Shown one piece after another: positions 60,590-64,000 of a stretch of 64,000 nucleotides of DNA. The translations under genes and the position numbers were made by a program. How positions within the stretch are numbered: the first letter of the stretch is position 1; each line of letters starts with the position of its first letter. Location of the stretch: contig CASEDF010000001.1 of the NCBI GenBank assembly GCA_949286705.1, positions 186,001 through 250,000 of the forward strand, read 5' to 3'. The notes below the pieces were generated by a model. It ran no database searches and was not told where the DNA came from. It saw nothing but the letters and a program-made list of their open reading frames with translations. This stretch comes from an uncultured bacterium (GTDB lineage Bacteria; Cyanobacteriota; Vampirovibrionia; Gastranaerophilales; Gastranaerophilaceae).

Positions 60590-61321
60590 ATGACAGAAAG
60601 AAAAATTGCTTTAGTAACAGGCGGATCCCGCGGTATTGGTTTGGCTTGTGCTATTGAACTTGCAAAAGCAGGCTGCGACATTATTATCAACGATATCTGT
60701 GATGCCGAAAAAGCTCAGCCGGCTTTGGATGAGATTAAAGCTTGCGGTGTTAACGCATATTTCTACAGCTTTGATGTTTCAAATGATCAGGCAGTTCAGG
60801 AAAATGTAGACAAAATGATTGCGGAACACGGCAAGATTGATATCTTGTTGAACAACGCAGGTATTACAAAAGACGGTTTGTTCATAAGAATGGATATGGA
60901 ACAGTGGGAAAGAGTTATCAAGATTAACCTTACAAGTGCATATTGTGTAACCCATGCCGTAATCAAACATATGATGAAAGCTCGTCAGGGTTCTATTATT
61001 AATATGTCAAGTATTGTAGGCCGCCACGGTAACGCAGGTCAGGCAAACTATTCAGCTTCTAAAGCAGGCTTAATCGGTTTGACTCAAACTCTTGCAAAAG
61101 AATTCGGCTCAAGAAACATCAGAGTTAACGCTGTATGCCCAGGATTTATCCAAACAGCAATGACTCACGATTTGGCAAATATTGATGAGTATCTGAAAGC
61201 TATTCCGATGAAAAGACTCGGTACTCCGGAAGATATTGCGAAAGTTGTTAAATTCCTTGCACTCGATACTGATTATGTTACAGGTCAGGCAATCGAAGTT
61301 GCAGGCGGTTTGATGTTATAA
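60590..61321 (+). CDS. fabG: 3-oxoacyl-ACP reductase
   Basis: The 243-residue short-chain dehydrogenase has TGGSRGIGLACAIELA (NADP loop), NNAGITKDG, and the catalytic Ser/Tyr/Lys in IINMSSIVGRHG and QANYSASKAGLIG. It reduces beta-ketoacyl-ACP in chain elongation. AAGGAG precedes the start and a terminator ends the unit. Confidence 0.96.
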   Translation: MTERKIALVTGGSRGIGLACAIELAKAGCDIIINDICDAEKAQPALDEIKACGVNAYFYSFDVSNDQAVQENVDKMIAEHGKIDILLNNAGITKDGLFIRMDMEQWERVIKINLTSAYCVTHAVIKHMMKARQGSIINMSSIVGRHGNAGQANYSASKAGLIGLTQTLAKEFGSRNIRVNAVCPGFIQTAMTHDLANIDEYLKAIPMKRLGTPEDIAKVVKFLALDTDYVTGQAIEVAGGLML

Positions 61322-61342
61322 TAGATTTTTATAAATATTATT

Positions 61343-61366
61343 AAGGCGGGCAAAGCCCGCCTTTTT
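61343..61366 (+). terminator. Terminator after fabG
   Basis: The stem GGCGGGC-AAA-GCCCGCC is followed by five T. Confidence 0.9.
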
Positions 61367-61389
61367 CGTTAAAAATTTTTTAATATGAC

Positions 61390-61422
61390 TTGAATTATTG
61401 TAGCGCATATGCTACAATAATT
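61390..61422 (+). promoter_or_regulatory. Promoter with overlapping operator of the HigBA-like module
   Basis: TTGAAT (61390-61395), 17 bases and TACAAT (61413-61418) form the promoter. A palindrome with 12-base arms AATTATTGTAGC/GCTACAATAATT (61393-61422) covers the spacer and the -10 box. The predicted start of transcription coincides with the ATG at 61425. Confidence 0.75.
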
Positions 61423-61424
61423 GT

Positions 61425-61739
61425 ATGAAAGAAATCATATACTATCAATGTTCTAATAAAAGAATTTTATTTATCGAGTGGTATGAATCTCTTGATAAAA
61501 GTATGAGATTAATTATTGATAAAAGAATATCAAAAATTGAAAGAGGCTTGTATGGTGATCATAAAAGATTGTCGCAAGAATTATATGAATTTAGATTTTC
61601 CAACGGTTTAAGAATATATTATATGGAAAAAGGTGAAACAATAGTTCTATTATTAACAGGTGGTAATAAATCAAGACAAGATAAAGATATTGAATTGGCA
61701 AAAAGATATGTCAATGAATATAATGAAAGGATAAAATGA
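61425..61739 (+). CDS. RelE/HigB-type toxin
   Basis: The 104 residues match the phage-Gp49/HigB-like RelE superfamily: WYESLDKSMRLIIDKRISKI, ERGLYGDHKRLSQELYEFRF, GLRIYYMEKGETIVLLLTGG, KSRQDKDIELAKRY. Such toxins cleave mRNA on the ribosome. The start lacks a ribosome site and is probably leaderless. The last four bases overlap the antitoxin gene. The module is AT-rich and sits between fabG and acpP, so it was probably inserted there. Confidence 0.85.
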   Translation: MKEIIYYQCSNKRILFIEWYESLDKSMRLIIDKRISKIERGLYGDHKRLSQELYEFRFSNGLRIYYMEKGETIVLLLTGGNKSRQDKDIELAKRYVNEYNERIK

Positions 61740-62077
61740 TGCTGAATAAGAAAGAAAAAATATTATTAAATAGTTTTCCAAAACATCAAGATTGTCTTAA
61801 GCAAAGATTAAAGGAAGATCCGGAATATGCTCAAATGTGGTTAAATAGTATATTGGATGATTATTCTGAAACAAAAGATGTTAATGAATTGGTATATAAT
61901 TTAAAGCCGTTAATTGAAGCAACATATACTATATGTGAATTTGCAAAAATAATAGGTATACATCGCATAACTTTATATAAAATTTTTGCACGGAAAATGA
62001 TACCAAGCATTGAAGTTTTGCATAAAATTTTTAGCGGTTTGGGATATGAATTAAAATTGTCTATAGATAAAGCTTAG
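61736..62077 (+). CDS. HigA-like antitoxin
   Basis: The 113 residues end in a helix-turn-helix: ATYTICEFAKIIGIHRITLY, KIFARKMIPSIEVLHKIFSG, LGYELKLSIDKA. This matches the HigA-type antitoxin of the addiction-module family, with the toxin-binding part probably in the N-terminal 60 residues. It should repress its own promoter by the palindrome at 61393-61422. ATG at 61739 is an alternative start. Confidence 0.82.
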   Translation: MMLNKKEKILLNSFPKHQDCLKQRLKEDPEYAQMWLNSILDDYSETKDVNELVYNLKPLIEATYTICEFAKIIGIHRITLYKIFARKMIPSIEVLHKIFSGLGYELKLSIDKA

Positions 62078-62232
62078 AAAGAGTAAACAGAGAAAACGCG
62101 CTGTCTATTTGCAATCTTTTGGATTGAGTAAAATCTTGAATGGTGTGCTTTTGTTCAGGAGCTTTGATGTAGAAAGTATTTTTATTAACAAATATAGAAT
62201 AATACTTAGAATGTAACAATTTTTTAAATCAG

Positions 62233-62260
62233 TTGCAAATTTATCTTTAAATAGTATAAT
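62233..62260 (+). promoter_or_regulatory. Promoter of acpP
   Basis: TTGCAA (62233-62238), 16 bases and TATAAT (62255-62260), about 37 bases of leader before the acpP start. Confidence 0.7.
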
Positions 62261-62303
62261 GATTATGACATATAGTGATACACTAATTTATGAGGAAGAA
62301 GAA

Positions 62304-62534
62304 ATGAGTACATTTGAAAAAGTTAAAAAAGTTGTAGTAGATCAGTTAAGCGTAGATGAAGCATTGGTTACTCCGCAAGCAAGCTTCACAGCTGATTTGG
62401 GTGCTGATTCATTAGATACAGTTGAATTGGTTATGGCATTTGAAGAAGAATTCGGCTGCGAAATCCCTGATGAAGAAGCTGAAAAAATCCAAACAGTTCA
62501 AGACGCTGTAAACTATATTGACTCACATTCATAA
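62304..62534 (+). CDS. acpP: Acyl carrier protein
   Basis: The ATG at 62304 follows GAGGAAGAAGAA and gives 76 residues, the usual size; upstream in-frame starts at 62259 and 62265 are not needed. [20 protein letters not shown] holds the Ser that takes phosphopantetheine. The protein is acidic and complete. It carries the growing acyl chain for FabD, FabG, FabF and the thioesterase at 43449. Confidence 0.97.
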   Translation: MSTFEKVKKVVVDQLSVDEALVTPQASFTADLGADSLDTVELVMAFEEEFGCEIPDEEAEKIQTVQDAVNYIDSHS

Positions 62535-62566
62535 TCTGAATAATATATTTATTCGTTGAAAAAGTT

Positions 62567-62599
62567 TGCGAGAGTGAGAAATATTCTCTCATTCTCGCA
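62567..62599 (+). other. Hairpin between acpP and fabF
   Basis: Thirteen-base arms TGCGAGAGTGAGA and TCTCATTCTCGCA (one G-T pair) with a seven-base loop and no T-run. It may stabilise the acpP mRNA end or partly stop transcription so that acpP exceeds fabF. Confidence 0.55.
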
Positions 62600-62622
62600 T
62601 ATTTATTGTAAAGGAATAGGAG

Positions 62623-63873
62623 ATGACAAAAAGAAGAGTAGTAATCACAGGGCTGGGAGCAGTTTCGCCGTTTGGTGTCGGCGTTGATAAGTTATGGAAC
62701 AGTCTTGTTGAAGGAAAAAGCGGAATAAGTACTTCCGAATCCATTGATATATCAAAACACGTTGTAAAAATTTCCGGTGAAGTCAAAGACTTTGACCCTG
62801 AACAGTATTTGGATCCCAAAGAATCCAAAAGAATGGACAGATTTATTCAATTTGCAATGGTAGCGGCTGATGAGGCTATTGCTGATGCAAAATTGGAAGA
62901 AGTACATGACGTAGATCCTTATAGAATAGGTGTTATGGTAAGTTCTGCCGCCGGCGGTTTCAGAACTTTTGAAGAAAACCACAAACGTATTTTGGAAAAA
63001 GGACCGAACAAATGTTCACCGTTTACTATTCCGATGATGATTGTAAACATGCCCTCAGGCAGAATTTCCATAAAATACGGTTACAAAGGTGTAAATAAAG
63101 TTGTGGTTTCAGCATGTGCAACAGGTACCCACACAATCGGCGACGCGTTCAGAACCATCCAATACGGCGACGCTGATATAGTAATTGCAGGCGGTACGGA
63201 AGCAACGATTTGTGATGTCGGTATCGGTGCATTTGCAAGCGCAAGAACCCTTTCACACAGAAACGACGAGCCTGAAAAAGCTTCACGTCCGTTTGACAAA
63301 GACAGAGACGGATTTGTAATGTCAGAAGGTGCAGGCGTTTTAGTTCTGGAAGAATATGAGCATGCCAAAAAACGCGGTGCAAAAATTTACGCTGAAATCG
63401 TTGGTTACGGTCAGACAGCTGACGCTTATGACGTTGTTGCCCCGTGCCCTGACGGTAAAGGTGCAACTAAATCAATGGAATTTGCATTGCAGGATGCAGG
63501 TTTAAAAACCGGCGATATCCAGTATATTAACGCACACGGTACAAGCACGGGGCTTGGCGATGTCGCGGAATCCAATGCTATCGCAAAATTGTTCGGCGAC
63601 AAGCAGCAAAATCCCAACCTTCGCGTAAGTTCAACCAAATCAATGCACGGGCATGTTTTGGGTGCAACGGGTGCTATTGAGGCTATTGCCTGCATAAAAA
63701 CAATTAATGAAAACATTGTTCCGCCGACAATTAACCTTGATAATCAGGATGAAAACGTCGGTGATTTGAATTATGTTCCTCATAAAGCCCAAAAAGCTGA
63801 GGTGCATGCCGCCCTTTCAAATTCATTCGGATTTGGCGGGCAAAACGCTTCTTTGATATTTAAAGAAGTTTAG
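62623..63873 (+). CDS. fabF: 3-oxoacyl-ACP synthase II
   Basis: The 416-residue condensing enzyme has the catalytic Cys in VVSACATGTHTIG, His residues in NAHGTSTGLGD and STKSMHGHVLGATG, and the family opening VVITGLGAVSPFG. It elongates acyl-ACP. AATAGGAG precedes the start. Confidence 0.97.
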   Translation: MTKRRVVITGLGAVSPFGVGVDKLWNSLVEGKSGISTSESIDISKHVVKISGEVKDFDPEQYLDPKESKRMDRFIQFAMVAADEAIADAKLEEVHDVDPYRIGVMVSSAAGGFRTFEENHKRILEKGPNKCSPFTIPMMIVNMPSGRISIKYGYKGVNKVVVSACATGTHTIGDAFRTIQYGDADIVIAGGTEATICDVGIGAFASARTLSHRNDEPEKASRPFDKDRDGFVMSEGAGVLVLEEYEHAKKRGAKIYAEIVGYGQTADAYDVVAPCPDGKGATKSMEFALQDAGLKTGDIQYINAHGTSTGLGDVAESNAIAKLFGDKQQNPNLRVSSTKSMHGHVLGATGAIEAIACIKTINENIVPPTINLDNQDENVGDLNYVPHKAQKAEVHAALSNSFGFGGQNASLIFKEV

Positions 63874-63879
63874 AATTTT

Positions 63880-63906
63880 AAAAAGCCCTCATTATGAGGG
63901 CTTTTT
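63880..63906 (+). terminator. Terminator after fabF
   Basis: The stem AAAAGCCCTC-ATTAT-GAGGGCTTTTT ends the fab operon. Confidence 0.9.
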
Positions 63907-63950
63907 AGTTTTGATTGTACACATATAATTTATGAAAAGGAGGTACAGTT

Positions 63951-64000
63951 TTGTATTTATTTGGGAAATTCGGGGGGGGGCGACTCCTCTAAGTACTGAT
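63951..64000 (+). CDS. Start of a third G9-tract gene, cut by the window edge
   Basis: GGAGG at 63939-63943 is seven bases before a TTG at 63951. It reads MYLFGKF, three GGG codons from a run of nine G (63972-63980), CGACTCCTC and a TAA at 63990. As in copies 1 and 2, one extra G would avoid this stop. Whether a pilin signal follows lies outside the window. Confidence 0.5.

Noticed and set aside
45575-63980. G9 tracts as pure sequencing artefacts
   Set aside because: Three separate loci carry the same length, the same following motif and the same phase to a start codon, with different flanks. An artefact would not place start codons and ribosome sites. The exact tract length still needs read-level proof.

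Overview
The window is a low-GC bacterial chromosome segment. It fits best a non-photosynthetic relative of Cyanobacteria (Melainabacteria/Vampirovibrionia, probably gut Gastranaerophilales). The evidence is an LdpA-like iron-sulfur protein, a family otherwise known from cyanobacteria; several pseudopilin genes with the motif AFTLAEVLITLGIIG, which I associate with that group; and the overall gene content. This placement is inference, since no 16S gene is present. The cell has a fatty-acid synthase II set, PBP1A, a PleD-like response regulator, GGDEF signalling and no photosynthesis genes.

Layout. 0-2.4 kb: a secreted protein, a DUF4186 protein and a two-subunit CoA-transferase. 2.5-10.9 kb: an EndoQ-like/UvrD fusion, an HNH nuclease, tRNA-Ala, Mini-RNase III, an HD protein, a diguanylate cyclase and small proteins. 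11-16.7 kb: a zinc alcohol dehydrogenase, a DMT transporter, a LysM protein, an ArsP_2-type permease, a secreted glycine-zipper protein, a cupin and an esterase. 16.8-18.8 kb: tRNA-Arg followed by repeated copies of its own 3' end, a GC-rich structured element and three small regulators. 18.9-35.8 kb: alaS, dut, a GH57 enzyme, an AGCS symporter, DciA, nrnA, YihY, RseP, speE, a HIT protein, a beta-lactamase-fold protein, LdpA and a membrane-tethered Hsp20-like protein. 35.8-43.2 kb: a kinase/response-regulator pair, a palindromic operator, a candidate type I toxin-antitoxin locus, dnaB, pncC, and tRNA-Ile preceded by tandem broken copies of itself. 43.2-64 kb: an acyl-ACP thioesterase, prs, lipid genes (DUF177-rpmF-plsX-fabH and fabD-fabG-acpP-fabF), PBP1A, rnhC, riboflavin genes and tpiA.

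Pseudopilin genes interrupt the lipid region. Two nearly complete genes (45.5 and 50.0 kb) and one cut by the window edge (63.95 kb) each have a good Shine-Dalgarno and start codon. These lead in frame into a run of exactly nine G followed by CGACTC and then a stop. Adding one G would open a continuous frame into the prepilin signal at the two loci that can be read through. Two decayed pseudopilin relics (30.6 and 59.3 kb) show that the family turns over by recombination. This looks like phase variation, programmed slippage or a leader-peptide control.

Other candidates for something new are an undescribed type I toxin-antitoxin locus at 38.37-38.63 kb (24-residue hydrophobic peptide, antisense RNA, sequestered Shine-Dalgarno), a structured small RNA after prs, a 42-bp perfect palindrome between two small genes, a HigBA-like module inside the fab cluster, and frequent promoters whose -10 box ends six bases before the ATG (probable leaderless mRNAs).
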